The position numbers and the translations under genes are program-made. From IMG/VR virus record IMGVR_UViG_3300020055_000036, positions 1-46,660 of that record: a stretch of DNA of 46,660 nt; one strand, given 5' to 3'. The DNA is from a virus. Shown piece after piece: positions 1-7,634 of this stretch (positions within the stretch are counted from its first letter, which is position 1; the number at the start of each line of letters is the position of its first letter). Below the pieces are notes generated by a model, which did not search any database, was not told where the DNA came from, and saw nothing but the letters and a program-made list of their open reading frames with translations.

Positions 1-738
1 TCTATTGTTTCCGAATATACAGTAACGATAATTTTTGCCAGTATTATCAGACACCTTTAACTTTTCTTCTACAAACTTGCTTTTGTTTGCTTTTACTACG
101 TTTAAAATGTCTTCATCAATAAGCCATGCAGTGCTTTGTAGTTTATTAATAGCATTTACAAATGGCTCATTAAGTAGAGACTTGAACTCTTTATCTCTGT
201 CAAATCCCCAATGTTTAATGATGGGAAACCCGTTGTCCTGAAATAGTCGAGTAATAGGCTTTATAGGTTCAAACGTAGTATTTTGAATTAGCTCGTCAAT
301 TACTACGTCTGGTAAAGTTCCTATTTCTAACCATCGTTCTCCGGTTTCAATCATATAAGGTGCTCTGCTAAACGGACGCTTGCCTACTGGGTTATTTTCC
401 CAAGCGATCTGTGCTTCTGTTGGTGCACGGTAGATCTTAATATATCTACATTCATAAAAACCTTCAAGAACTAGATCTCCAAGCGTAACGTCTGCTCGAA
501 AACCTAGCTCTTGGCCGTTCTTCATAAATACGTTCTTACCGATAGCAACTGATGCCGCTGTAAGCTTGCATGTTGCAGACTCAGAGACAGAAGTTTTACG
601 AAAGTGGTATTGCAATACGGTAAGTGCATCATACACTAACTGCTTGATCGAGAGGTTGTGTTCCTTTACTAGCTTCACTGCCCAACGTTGGGGCGTTGAC
701 TCCACTTTCTGCTCCAGATAGTTTATTATCTCTTGCAT
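1..738 (-). CDS. T7-like single-subunit RNA polymerase, N-terminal part (3' end outside window)
   Basis: Open frame of 246 codons running off the left edge without a stop. It starts at an ATG preceded by GGAGAAAG. Residues near the edge (NKLQSTAWLIDEDIL) match the T7 RNA polymerase stretch around AINIAQNTAWKINKKVL, in the N-terminal domain that leads into the catalytic core. The preceding ~200 residues are mixed alpha/beta with no other recognisable domain. The catalytic palm and fingers lie outside the window, so activity cannot be judged here. If real, the enzyme would transcribe the phage genome from its own promoters, which fits the repeated GTGTCCCCTAT motif elsewhere in the window. It is the last visible gene of the leftward arm and overlaps the upstream GIY-YIG frame by 110 nt. 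The assignment rests on one short motif plus context. Confidence 0.72.
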   Translation of the reverse strand, partial: MQEIINYLEQKVESTPQRWAVKLVKEHNLSIKQLVYDALTVLQYHFRKTSVSESATCKLTAASVAIGKNVFMKNGQELGFRADVTLGDLVLEGFYECRYIKIYRAPTEAQIAWENNPVGKRPFSRAPYMIETGERWLEIGTLPDVVIDELIQNTTFEPIKPITRLFQDNGFPIIKHWGFDRDKEFKSLLNEPFVNAINKLQSTAWLIDEDILNVVKANKSKFVEEKLKVSDNTGKNYRYCIFGNNR

Positions 739-1087
739 TCTTTCTCCTCGTTCTGCGGTATGGATTGTGAGCTACATTATATAAGCTACAACCATGCCTT
801 AAGCAGCATTTAATTTCATGGGCTTCTACAATCAAAGCTTCTGCTTCAGTCATATTTCCACCCTTAATTTCTACAATTTCTTGTATTTCAAACTGTTCTA
901 ACTTTTCCAATAGCCATACATGATGGTCATATCCTCTATGAGTTATTTGAAATGGTCGATGAAGTGTACCTTTACCTACATATACTACGTCTAACGTTTC
1001 TGGATCTTTATGTACGTATACGCAATACATTTCTTCAGGATATTTAACTACTTCATCGGTACCTTCTCTTACTTTAATACTTCTCAA
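629..1087 (-). CDS. GIY-YIG nuclease-like protein
   Basis: Small protein whose N-terminal third carries a GIY-YIG-type core: YCVYVHKDP (first strand) and DVVYVGKGTLHRPFQ (second strand followed by the Arg-containing helix). This superfamily includes homing and repair endonucleases. The helical middle (MTEAEALIVEAHEI) contains a Glu-rich stretch that could supply the metal-binding Glu. No ATG opens the frame. A TTG at 1087 lies six bases after GGAG and is chosen here; an ATG at 1030, just before the domain, is the alternative. The start overlaps the dCMP deaminase stop, so translation is probably coupled. The 3' end runs 110 nt into the RNA polymerase gene, giving a Ser/Gly/Ala-rich tail unlikely to be part of the fold. 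It could be a free-standing homing nuclease or a resident phage nuclease. Confidence 0.62.
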   Translation of the reverse strand: MRSIKVREGTDEVVKYPEEMYCVYVHKDPETLDVVYVGKGTLHRPFQITHRGYDHHVWLLEKLEQFEIQEIVEIKGGNMTEAEALIVEAHEIKCCLRHGCSLYNVAHNPYRRTRRKNARDNKLSGAESGVNAPTLGSEASKGTQPLDQAVSV

Positions 1088-1493
1088 CTTCAACTCCGTT
1101 ATTTATAAGTAACAACAAAGCCTCTGGCTGATATGATTCTTTGAACACAACTCGTTTTATACGCGATTGAAGCAATAACTTAGTGCATTCAGTACACGGT
1201 GATAGAGTCGCATATAACGTGGCACCTTCCGACGACGCGTTTGATGTAGCCAATTTACAGATTGCGTTAGCTTCAGCATGAATTACTTCCCATTTAGTTG
1301 TGCCATCAGCATGGCGTGTTTCGTTTTGCATACCATGTGGTGTACCATTCCAGCCATAGCTTAAGATTTGGTTACCTTTTGCTATTACTGCTCCCACCTT
1401 ATGCTTCGCGTCATGAGACCGCCGAGAAACTAGCTCGGCGATACCCATGTATAGATCATCTTCTTTGATCCTGTTGTTTTTAAGCTTTCCCAT
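1074..1493 (-). CDS. deoxycytidylate (dCMP) deaminase
   Basis: 139 residues, a normal length for phage dCMP deaminases. The zinc-dependent deaminase signature is complete: H72-A-E74 and S-P-C100-T-E-C103 supply the zinc ligands and proton shuttle, and the substrate loop YGWNGTPHGM precedes them. The reaction is dCMP to dUMP, feeding thymidylate synthesis, in the cytoplasm. The ATG at 1493 follows AGGATAAT, and the gene starts three bases past the primase-helicase stop, so the two are probably co-translated. In context it belongs with the ThyA-fold enzyme, MazG and class II reductase as a nucleotide-pool module. It competes for the same dCMP that a dCMP hydroxymethylase would use, so the phage may balance both fates. 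Confidence 0.93.
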   Translation of the reverse strand: MGKLKNNRIKEDDLYMGIAELVSRRSHDAKHKVGAVIAKGNQILSYGWNGTPHGMQNETRHADGTTKWEVIHAEANAICKLATSNASSEGATLYATLSPCTECTKLLLQSRIKRVVFKESYQPEALLLLINNGVEVEKY

Positions 1494-1495
1494 GA

Positions 1496-3121
1496 TTATC
1501 CTATTGAAAATCCGGTTGTATCATTTATTAATCGTCCCGTTTCTCGGTTGTAAACGGCAGCTCCAGCTGGTCCGGTGAGACCTGTGAATCGTGATTTAAG
1601 GACTGTGAATCGTACCTTATTTCGTTCTTCATCTGTTTCTGCTGTAAGGTTTCTTGAGAACGCGATAATATCAAATGAGATTTGTTTGATTGAGCCTGAA
1701 CCTTTGACGTCGTCGATTGAGGCCATGTTTCCTTCTTCAAAAGCTTTACCTCCTGACTTACGTAAATGACTGATAAGACCTAGCCAAACGTTATGTTTCT
1801 TTACTATCTTAAGTAGATCAGACATAACTTTGTCGATAGCTCCATTACCTTCTTTGCCTTCAACTCCTTCCGAAACAGCAATAGTAATGTGATCAAGAAC
1901 TAGGTATTTGCATCCCATCAAACACATGTATTCTATCTTATCTATAAGAGAGTCGTCACCAACTGAGCCTTGGTGGTCAAGTAAGACAAGTCTTTCATCG
2001 CTGAAAACTCTATCAAAGCCTTTACGCAGCTCTTCATCAGGCACTTCTTCATCAGACAAGTTTCGTTCGATAGCCATACTGATAAACTTTTCAGCTGTAT
2101 CGCCAACGCTTTCTTCCAACGAAATCAAGCCAACCTTATCTTCAGTTTTATCAAGCAAATTTAGAATAATCTCTTTGATAATTGTACTTTTGCCAGAACC
2201 TGTACCACTAGTAAACAAGGTAATTTCACCTTGCCTTAGTCCTTTAAGTTTCTCATTCAAACCGTCAAGACAATCAGGATATGGTATAGACTCTGTAGCT
2301 CTACGGTCTTTGAACTGGTCCCAGATCTTTTCACCTGTTACAATACCCGCGGGTGAGTAAGTACTTGCTGACCATATAGCCTGGTTTACAGCAGCTGAGC
2401 CTTGATCAAGCAAACATTCGTTGGCGTCTTTGTATTTCTCAGTATGTACTACTTTTACTTTATCGAAACCAATAATCTTTGCAGCTGCTTGTACAGCCTT
2501 TTGACCTGCTTCATCATTATCAAACCACAATATTACATTTTGAAATTGTCTTACCCAAGCACGATGCTCAAGTAATACTGTTAGCTGATTTGCTGATGGA
2601 ATTGATACAACAGGCCAAACCTTTTTGCTCGTATTGTATGACGCTTGTGCTACGCTGAGTGCATCAACCTCGCCTTCTGTAATTACTAGCATTTTACCCG
2701 CTGAAGTAAACTCTCGTTGCCCGAAGAGCTGCTGCGGCTTGCCTAATACTCTAAATTCTTTTGGTAAGATACGAATCTTATAGCAATCATCTCCATACGG
2801 ATAGAAATGAGCTGGTTTATCGTTGTATTGGTGAGTCTTTACACCAAAGAATTCAACTACATCCTTCTGAATACCTCTACTAGGCATATCAAGACTAGGA
2901 TAGTTATGAATATCGGTGATGTCAGTTGATCCAACAATACGCTTATTGGTAGTGGGTTGTTCATCTCCCATGTATTCCTTCTTTCTTGTTTGACACGCAA
3001 AACAGTAGGTATGTCCGTCGTTAGGGTCTATCATGACTCCGTCAGAGCTGCCACAATCAGGACATGGATACCTTTTGTTTCCGTGTAAGTTTACAATTTT
3101 CTCAGTTCCACTCACGATCAT
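1496..3121 (-). CDS. T7 gp4-like DNA primase-helicase
   Basis: 541 residues, close to T7 gp4 (566). Domain order is visible. A zinc-binding primase domain has C20xxC23 and C40xxC43. A TOPRIM segment contains VITEGEVDALSV (about residue 147) and WFDNDEAGQ (about 200). The C-terminal RecA-like helicase of the DnaB/gp4 family has Walker A SGTGSGKST (about 306) and Walker B KYLVLDHI. It unwinds duplex DNA 5'-3' as a ring at the fork and lays down RNA primers for the polymerase encoded nearby. The gene follows the polymerase, exonuclease and RusA in the same leftward unit. The ATG at 3121 has an AAGAAAG purine run upstream. All hallmark motifs appear intact. Confidence 0.95.
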   Translation of the reverse strand: MIVSGTEKIVNLHGNKRYPCPDCGSSDGVMIDPNDGHTYCFACQTRKKEYMGDEQPTTNKRIVGSTDITDIHNYPSLDMPSRGIQKDVVEFFGVKTHQYNDKPAHFYPYGDDCYKIRILPKEFRVLGKPQQLFGQREFTSAGKMLVITEGEVDALSVAQASYNTSKKVWPVVSIPSANQLTVLLEHRAWVRQFQNVILWFDNDEAGQKAVQAAAKIIGFDKVKVVHTEKYKDANECLLDQGSAAVNQAIWSASTYSPAGIVTGEKIWDQFKDRRATESIPYPDCLDGLNEKLKGLRQGEITLFTSGTGSGKSTIIKEIILNLLDKTEDKVGLISLEESVGDTAEKFISMAIERNLSDEEVPDEELRKGFDRVFSDERLVLLDHQGSVGDDSLIDKIEYMCLMGCKYLVLDHITIAVSEGVEGKEGNGAIDKVMSDLLKIVKKHNVWLGLISHLRKSGGKAFEEGNMASIDDVKGSGSIKQISFDIIAFSRNLTAETDEERNKVRFTVLKSRFTGLTGPAGAAVYNRETGRLINDTTGFSIG

Positions 3122-3221
3122 ATCTTTCTTTCTTTCTAATTTTCTTTTTCATAGCGTTAATTTGCTTTTGATGTCTACGATTTTTAGCTCTAGACTTTTG
3201 GCTAAGCTGTTCAAGTATCAT
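3102..3221 (-). CDS. small basic hypothetical protein (39 aa)
   Basis: This short frame fills the gap between the RusA and primase-helicase genes and overlaps the primase start by 20 nt. The product is strongly basic and predicted helical (KSRAKNRRHQKQ, then KKKIRKKERYDREW), like small nucleic-acid-binding phage proteins. The ATG has no good ribosome-binding site. The same frame stays open upstream into the rusA end, where a TTG could give a longer product. I do not recognise a family. It may be a real translation-coupled gene or only an open spacer. Confidence 0.38.
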   Translation of the reverse strand: MILEQLSQKSRAKNRRHQKQINAMKKKIRKKERYDREWN

Positions 3222-3243
3222 AGCATCTTGTTCAACGATGTCA

Positions 3244-3627
3244 TCAATCAGTTTCTTTGAGTTCTTCAATGAGAATATCTAACCTCTCTTCGCCTTTCTT
3301 AACTAGTTCCTTATACATGTGTATTTCGTATACGTATTTATCGTTCCAATCAAAGACATGCTGCAAAGCATCTAATGTAGGCTTTGCAACATTGTCAAGA
3401 TCACTCGCTTTATTGCTGAACTTTGGAGTCAAAGTTATCTTCAATGGCTTCGTGGTATCGAACTCCCATTCCATCGAGTCCGTAGCTTCCTTGAACCTCA
3501 TCAGAAAGTTCTTGTACTCCTCCGTTGGATACGTTTGAGTGAACTTCCGTCCGTCCTTTGTTACTATTGCTCGTATTCCCTCCATCCGGTTTGCCGACAT
3601 CGGCTTTCCCGGTATAACGATCTTCAT
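3244..3627 (-). CDS. RusA-like Holliday junction resolvase
   Basis: 127 residues, typical for RusA (about 120). It begins with the family's IPGKPMSANR strand-loop and carries the acidic core SDLDNVAKPTLDALQ followed by FDWNDKYVYEI, matching the DLDN...LDAL...DD pattern that binds metal in E. coli RusA. It would cut branched DNA symmetrically, doing the job that endonuclease I (gp3) does in T7. The ATG follows GGAGG by ten bases. Unusually, the first 218 nt also encode the exonuclease C-terminus in another frame. The N-terminal strand is conserved in the family, which supports this start, so the overlap looks real. Confidence 0.85.
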   Translation of the reverse strand: MKIVIPGKPMSANRMEGIRAIVTKDGRKFTQTYPTEEYKNFLMRFKEATDSMEWEFDTTKPLKITLTPKFSNKASDLDNVAKPTLDALQHVFDWNDKYVYEIHMYKELVKKGEERLDILIEELKETD

Positions 3628-4318
3628 ATCGCCATTCCTCCATGTCCCAAGTCCTCTTCATATATATGAGATTACCTATCATGTTTAGTTGGTTTTCCCA
3701 ACCACGTCCATACTGGCGTTGCCATTCACTTACAACTTTATCCATACGGTTTTCATAAGTCGTATCTTGTAAGGCCTTTTGCGCAGTCTTTATACCATAT
3801 CCTTTACGGATTTTAGGTATGCAATCACCCGCATCGCCAATCAAAAGTTGCGTACAAAAGTTCATGTCTGCTGTATCGTCATCAACGAAGTAAACTACTT
3901 TACTGTTATAGTTGTAGTGATTACCTGCAATTTGATTTATGTCTTTGTCAATATGCGCAATAATCCAATCGTCTTCTGCTTCACGAGCTTCATGAGCCCA
4001 GATACAAACCAAATCATCGGCTTCCATACCATCTGCTGGAACAGCATTCCACTTATCAATGATATGAAAATAAGCGTCATTAAGACGTTCACGAAGATTT
4101 TCCTCCATCTTGACTTCTTTGCGTGAAGCCTTGTAGCCTTCATAAATGTCATATCTAAAATTACCTTTACCTTTAACCGCAAGATACGCTTCGTTTGAAA
4201 AGCAATCTACCAAAGTATCTCTAATAACTCTATCGACTACGTTTCTAGTATCATGCTTATTATCTTGGGTACAAGCAGCCTTAAATAGAATACTGTCAGC
4301 ATCTATAAATACTTTCAT
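3410..4318 (-). CDS. 5'-3' exonuclease, T7 gp6 / FEN-like
   Basis: 302 residues, the size of T7 gp6. FEN-family features: FIDADSILFKAA at the N-terminus (first metal Asp), the GYKASRKE helical arch, ADGMEADDLVCIWA (acidic cluster), a DKDINQIAG motif, then LLIGDAGDCIPKIRKGYG with the helix-3-turn DNA-binding motif. It removes RNA primers and processes ends at the fork. The fold seems to end near RTWDMEEWRYEDRY. The remaining ~70 residues are Gly/Ser/Asn-rich and lie in the 218 nt shared with rusA, so they look like a readthrough extension after loss of an earlier stop. The ATG overlaps the stop of a 38-codon gene (ATGA), indicating coupled translation. Confidence 0.88.
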   Translation of the reverse strand: MKVFIDADSILFKAACTQDNKHDTRNVVDRVIRDTLVDCFSNEAYLAVKGKGNFRYDIYEGYKASRKEVKMEENLRERLNDAYFHIIDKWNAVPADGMEADDLVCIWAHEAREAEDDWIIAHIDKDINQIAGNHYNYNSKVVYFVDDDTADMNFCTQLLIGDAGDCIPKIRKGYGIKTAQKALQDTTYENRMDKVVSEWQRQYGRGWENQLNMIGNLIYMKRTWDMEEWRYEDRYTGKADVGKPDGGNTSNSNKGRTEVHSNVSNGGVQELSDEVQGSYGLDGMGVRYHEAIEDNFDSKVQQ

Positions 4319-4431
4319 CTACCTTGTCCTCTATATTTCTTTCGTGTTTTGTATTTTTTGCCTGTAAAAGTAGTCCTTTTACGAGGTTTCAATTCAAAAT
4401 ACATGTTATCTTTTACTATACGCTTTGCCAT
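4315..4431 (-). CDS. small basic hypothetical protein (38 aa)
   Basis: Compact frame filling the space between the 85-residue gene and the exonuclease. It begins MAKRIVKDNMYFELKPRKR and is rich in Lys and Arg throughout, suggesting nucleic-acid contact. GGGAGTAGAAG lies upstream of the ATG, and the stop overlaps the exonuclease start as ATGA. It overlaps the end of the upstream gene by 16 nt in another frame. These junctions are typical of real phage genes. No family recognised. Confidence 0.55.
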   Translation of the reverse strand: MAKRIVKDNMYFELKPRKRTTFTGKKYKTRKKYRGQGR

Positions 4432-4673
4432 TTAACTTCTACTCCCCATTCTCCTTTAGGCTGTAAGTCTTTCCGATATAACCACTCAGCTGGACACGTT
4501 AACGCGTCAAAACCTGGATTATAGTAAGAGCTATAACACTCTACTATTTTGGTTTTATCAGACTCGTATTCAGATTTAATTTTAGAAAACCAATCTTTAG
4601 TTTCCCAGTTATCTGGTATTGGGTGACAAGTATAATTAAACCCGTCACCGAATAAATTAATGGACGTCTGCAT
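4416..4673 (-). CDS. hypothetical protein (85 aa)
   Basis: The frame is open further upstream, but the ATG at 4673 has GGAGAAAGTT immediately before it and sits inside the last codons of the DNA polymerase gene (18 nt overlap), so it is preferred over the start at 4703. The product begins MQTSINLFGDGFNYTCH and has several Trp and Tyr residues (WETKDWFSKIKSEYE, PAEWLYRKDLQ) and three Cys. It looks globular with no membrane segment. I do not recognise the family. Its place between polymerase and exonuclease suggests an accessory role in replication, which is inference only. Confidence 0.7.
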   Translation of the reverse strand: MQTSINLFGDGFNYTCHPIPDNWETKDWFSKIKSEYESDKTKIVECYSSYYNPGFDALTCPAEWLYRKDLQPKGEWGVEVKWQSV

Positions 4674-6516
4674 AACTTTCTCCAATCTTATAGTCACCAC
4701 CATCCATACACATTACACCGAAATCTTTTGGTGCTTCACGAAAAGACTCTTGTAGTATTTCACCAACACGTTTAGCGTCTTTATCACTAGCAATATAAGC
4801 TATTTCGTCATGATAAAAGATAGCTGGATACGCGTCAAGTTTCTCATCATTAATCTTATTCATAGCATAGCTTGTAGCCGCTTTACAAGTAACGCCTTCT
4901 GCAGCTTGCAATAAATAATTAAGTACCTGATAATCACTACGCGCATACACCTTACGGCCGTCAAGACCTGGTATACATCCATATCGGTTATATATTTCTT
5001 TGAGTTTTTCGACCAACGAGCCGAATCCTGGTAAGTTAGCCATGAATGCAGCTCTGGCTTCTCGTCCTTTCTTTGCATCGCTTACTCCACACAGCGTTTG
5101 ACCAAGCTTTGCATCACCCGCACCAAAGAGAATAGCGTAAAGAAAAGACTTAGCCACGCTCCGATTGCAACCCAAAACACTAGCATTCCGTGAATGTTGA
5201 TCACCGTTAATGACAAGGTCGGTGTAATCGTTATTGCCGACGTAGTGACAAAGACCACGGAGCTGGTTGCCAGCACTGTCAGCGCCAACAACTCTATAAC
5301 CTGTCTCAGCAATAAAGAGTTCTCTAAGCATGCGACCATACGGAGCATCAACTGCCGGCAAGTTAACGATAACTTCATGACGACAGCGGAAACTTGGAGT
5401 ACCAACAGTCCACATCCTACCATGAAGTCTAGGATTATTTGATTCGTCATATTTAAGTCTCTCTAACCATGAGTTTATAGTAGCCGCACGGTTCTTAATA
5501 GTATAATATCTATCAACCAGTTTACCGATACGACCAAGCTTAGCCAATGATGTTGAAGTTAGCTTAGGTCCTGTGCGTACCCACTGACCAGTCGGTCCTT
5601 TCTTTACGTTCCAATCATCAGGTACCCAGCCTATTGTATACAACCACTCTTTTACCAGGTCCATGTTTGATAAAGTAACAGGTTCTATAGTAAACCGTTG
5701 AAACTCATCACCAGGCAGCACGGGTGGGCTGTCAGACACGGCCTCTTCAGCTAAGACGGTACGACCCAAGTATTCCGATAAGATACGAGTAGTTACGGCA
5801 GTATAGTAACCCGCTTTGGTATACTTTGCCGTCTTTGGTGTCTTATCAATAAATACTTTAGTAGTTCCAAGTTTTGGTTCTACAATTGACTCAATTTTAT
5901 TCATGTGTTTATGCATAACATTTAGATTATGCTTTGCACGATTCAAATCAAACAGCCAACCTTTCTTACGAACTTCAGACTCAAATATTCCAATATCATG
6001 TTCAACACGTAAGCCTTTCTTAATTAAGCTATTGTTTTCATTAGCCTTTTTAAGTTCTGCTAGTAAAACATGATACACTCTTGTATTTAACTGCACGTCT
6101 TGCGTACAGTATTCTAACATTTTTGGTGAGTAAATCTGCCAGCCTTGCTCATTGAATTCAGAGTTATCTTGTTTCTCGTAACCAAGATATTCACCCCAAC
6201 CACCAAGACCTTGCTTGTGAGGACGATCAAAGTCCAATACTTGCGACATAATCCATGTGTCGATCACAGTAGTTTTCGAAGACGGTTTCCAACCATAAAG
6301 CTTTTCCAACGCCATTAAATCAAAGCCAATAATATTATGACCAATTAAGGCATCAGCGGTTTCCATAAATTTCAAACCGGACTCTATAGACGGTAAACCA
6401 GGCTGATCAGCGTATCTATAAATCTTTTCTGTCACAGCATCTTGACATACAAGTACGTGACAAACGGTCATCTCCTCCAAGAGACCATTAGTTTCTATAT
6501 CAAATACTAATTGCAT
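4657..6516 (-). CDS. family A DNA polymerase, T7 gp5-like
   Basis: 619 residues (T7 gp5 is 704). The 3'-5' exonuclease domain is present: VFDIETNGL (ExoI), IGHNIIGFDLMAL (ExoII) and YCTQDVQLN (ExoIII). Polymerase motif A is GADSAGNQLR with D413 as metal ligand; motif B is RSVAKSFLYAILFGAG with Tyr at the position of T7 Tyr526 / E. coli Phe762; motif C is FYHDEIAY. Motif A carries Gln (about residue 418) where T7 and E. coli have the Glu that helps exclude ribonucleotides. AAAGGATTGCT precedes the ATG. It replicates the phage genome with the primase-helicase and SSB; whether it uses thioredoxin as processivity factor cannot be read here. Tyr at the 762 position has been linked to virulent phage lifestyles. 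Confidence 0.96.
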   Translation of the reverse strand: MQLVFDIETNGLLEEMTVCHVLVCQDAVTEKIYRYADQPGLPSIESGLKFMETADALIGHNIIGFDLMALEKLYGWKPSSKTTVIDTWIMSQVLDFDRPHKQGLGGWGEYLGYEKQDNSEFNEQGWQIYSPKMLEYCTQDVQLNTRVYHVLLAELKKANENNSLIKKGLRVEHDIGIFESEVRKKGWLFDLNRAKHNLNVMHKHMNKIESIVEPKLGTTKVFIDKTPKTAKYTKAGYYTAVTTRILSEYLGRTVLAEEAVSDSPPVLPGDEFQRFTIEPVTLSNMDLVKEWLYTIGWVPDDWNVKKGPTGQWVRTGPKLTSTSLAKLGRIGKLVDRYYTIKNRAATINSWLERLKYDESNNPRLHGRMWTVGTPSFRCRHEVIVNLPAVDAPYGRMLRELFIAETGYRVVGADSAGNQLRGLCHYVGNNDYTDLVINGDQHSRNASVLGCNRSVAKSFLYAILFGAGDAKLGQTLCGVSDAKKGREARAAFMANLPGFGSLVEKLKEIYNRYGCIPGLDGRKVYARSDYQVLNYLLQAAEGVTCKAATSYAMNKINDEKLDAYPAIFYHDEIAYIASDKDAKRVGEILQESFREAPKDFGVMCMDGGDYKIGESYADVH

Positions 6517-6569
6517 AGCAATCCTTTCTATCTTATAATTCTTCTAGTAGCGGCGCTCCTGCGACGCCT

Positions 6570-6719
6570 TTATTCTATGATTATATTAGACTCTTCAATA
6601 GAACAGCTAGGACAAATGTCAGTTTCATCGTCAATTGTCATAACCTGAAACTCATCACCACACTTAGGACAAGTAGCTATTTCTAACTCTTGCCCTAAGA
6701 AGTCTATTTTATCATTCAT
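6570..6719 (-). CDS. small zinc-ribbon protein (49 aa)
   Basis: The ATG at 6719 follows AGGAGAACTAAA, a strong ribosome-binding site, so it is chosen over the upstream ATG at 6755. The product has two CPxC knuckles, C17-P-K-C20 and C36-P-S-C39, forming a treble-clef or zinc-ribbon-like metal site in an otherwise acidic protein (TIDDETD, SIEESN). Function unknown; such minimal ribbons in phages usually act as protein or nucleic-acid adaptors. It sits just upstream of the DNA polymerase, separated by 53 nt with no other feature. Confidence 0.72.
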   Translation of the reverse strand: MNDKIDFLGQELEIATCPKCGDEFQVMTIDDETDICPSCSIEESNIIIE

Positions 6720-6729
6720 TTTAGTTCTC

Positions 6730-7158
6730 CTATAAGAAGTCAGCAGTATCTCCATGATTACCTTTGTGGTCAGGTCCTTGCCAATTAGCAGGCTTTATCA
6801 AATCCGGTAAGCCAAACGGATTAGGACGGCTAGCCTTGACTCCGGGTTCTTTGGCCATATTAGCGGCATGAACTTGCCTCCAAGCGTGGTCTGCGTCCAC
6901 TCCCAGTATATCAAGCGTACCAATGGCAATAACACACATGTCAATAAGACCATCGATAATCTCTTCTGCGTCTTTATTAACAAAAGCTTCACGTGTTTCA
7001 TTGAGTTCTTCCTCTAAAAAGTTAATGCGAAAAGCTAGAAACTGGTTTAGTACGTTATATTCTTGATCGAACTGTTTAAACGCCAACCATTCATGAACGC
7101 CAAACTTTTCATGCATTTCATGAATGTCTTTTACCCATGTACTTGTTCTTTTAGCCAA
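6730..7158 (-). CDS. MazG-like nucleotide pyrophosphohydrolase
   Basis: 142 residues, all-alpha. The MazG/dUTPase-like metal motif is visible as FLEEELNETREAF followed by KDAEEIIDGLIDMCVIAIGTL, giving the ExxE...ExxD arrangement. The C-terminal tail (KASRPNPFGLPDLIKP) is common in phage members that resemble phosphoribosyl-ATP pyrophosphohydrolases. It probably hydrolyses dNTPs or non-canonical nucleotides to monophosphates. In this cluster it could lower dCTP or supply dCMP for modification, which is inference. The gene overlaps the upstream 167-residue gene by 28 nt. No good ribosome-binding site was picked out beyond the coupled overlap. Confidence 0.82.
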   Translation of the reverse strand: MAKRTSTWVKDIHEMHEKFGVHEWLAFKQFDQEYNVLNQFLAFRINFLEEELNETREAFVNKDAEEIIDGLIDMCVIAIGTLDILGVDADHAWRQVHAANMAKEPGVKASRPNPFGLPDLIKPANWQGPDHKGNHGDTADFL

Positions 7159-7634
7159 TGCGGTATCTCCCTTTCTTTATATTTTGCAAATCTAATTTTA
7201 TCTCGTTTATAGAAACCACGATAAGCATTTACAGGCCAGAACTCGTCTGTCTTCAAGTCATCGTGACCACTAAAACATTGTGGATGCTGAGTTAAAGGAC
7301 CTTGCGGTACTAAAACGTTTGCATGCTTTAACAAAAGACGGTGCTTACCTGCTCCGTGTTGTTTACCGTATCTAAAAGTATACTCCTTTAGCATAGCATC
7401 GTACAATCTCCAAGCCCAACGGTAATTAGCTCTTGTTTCACCAGCCCACTTAGTACATGGATGGTTCTTATGTACTGCACGATACAGTTCTCGCTGTTTA
7501 GCAAAACCAGGAGCGTGAAGATGCAAGACGGTACAAAGCATTTGAGCCTCTTCCAACGGCATCTTTACAATATGTTTGTCACATAGTTGCTGAGCAATCG
7601 CGTCAGGTTCTATGTCGATAATAAACCTATTCAT
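7131..7634 (-). CDS. conserved phage-type protein of unknown function (167 aa)
   Basis: The sequence begins with a strand ending in CDKHIVKMPLEEAQMLCTV, a pattern I have seen in hypothetical proteins of many tailed phages, and is rich in conserved-looking Trp, Tyr, His and Arg (NHPCTKWAGETRANYRWAW, then LTQHPQCF and VNAYRGFYKRDK). The spread of charged and aromatic residues suggests an enzyme or nucleic-acid-binding protein, but I cannot name a reaction. AAAGGGAAAAG precedes the ATG. The start overlaps the stop of the upstream 38-residue membrane peptide, and the end overlaps MazG. Its position between MazG and the ThyA-like enzyme hints at a nucleotide-related job. Confidence 0.75.
   Translation of the reverse strand: MNRFIIDIEPDAIAQQLCDKHIVKMPLEEAQMLCTVLHLHAPGFAKQRELYRAVHKNHPCTKWAGETRANYRWAWRLYDAMLKEYTFRYGKQHGAGKHRLLLKHANVLVPQGPLTQHPQCFSGHDDLKTDEFWPVNAYRGFYKRDKIRFAKYKEREIPHWLKEQVHG

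Noticed and set aside
6724-6737. Promoter-like TCTCCTATAAGAAG on the plus strand
   Set aside because: It lacks the GTG start, points against the local genes, and is explained as the complement of the ribosome-binding site of the zinc-ribbon gene.
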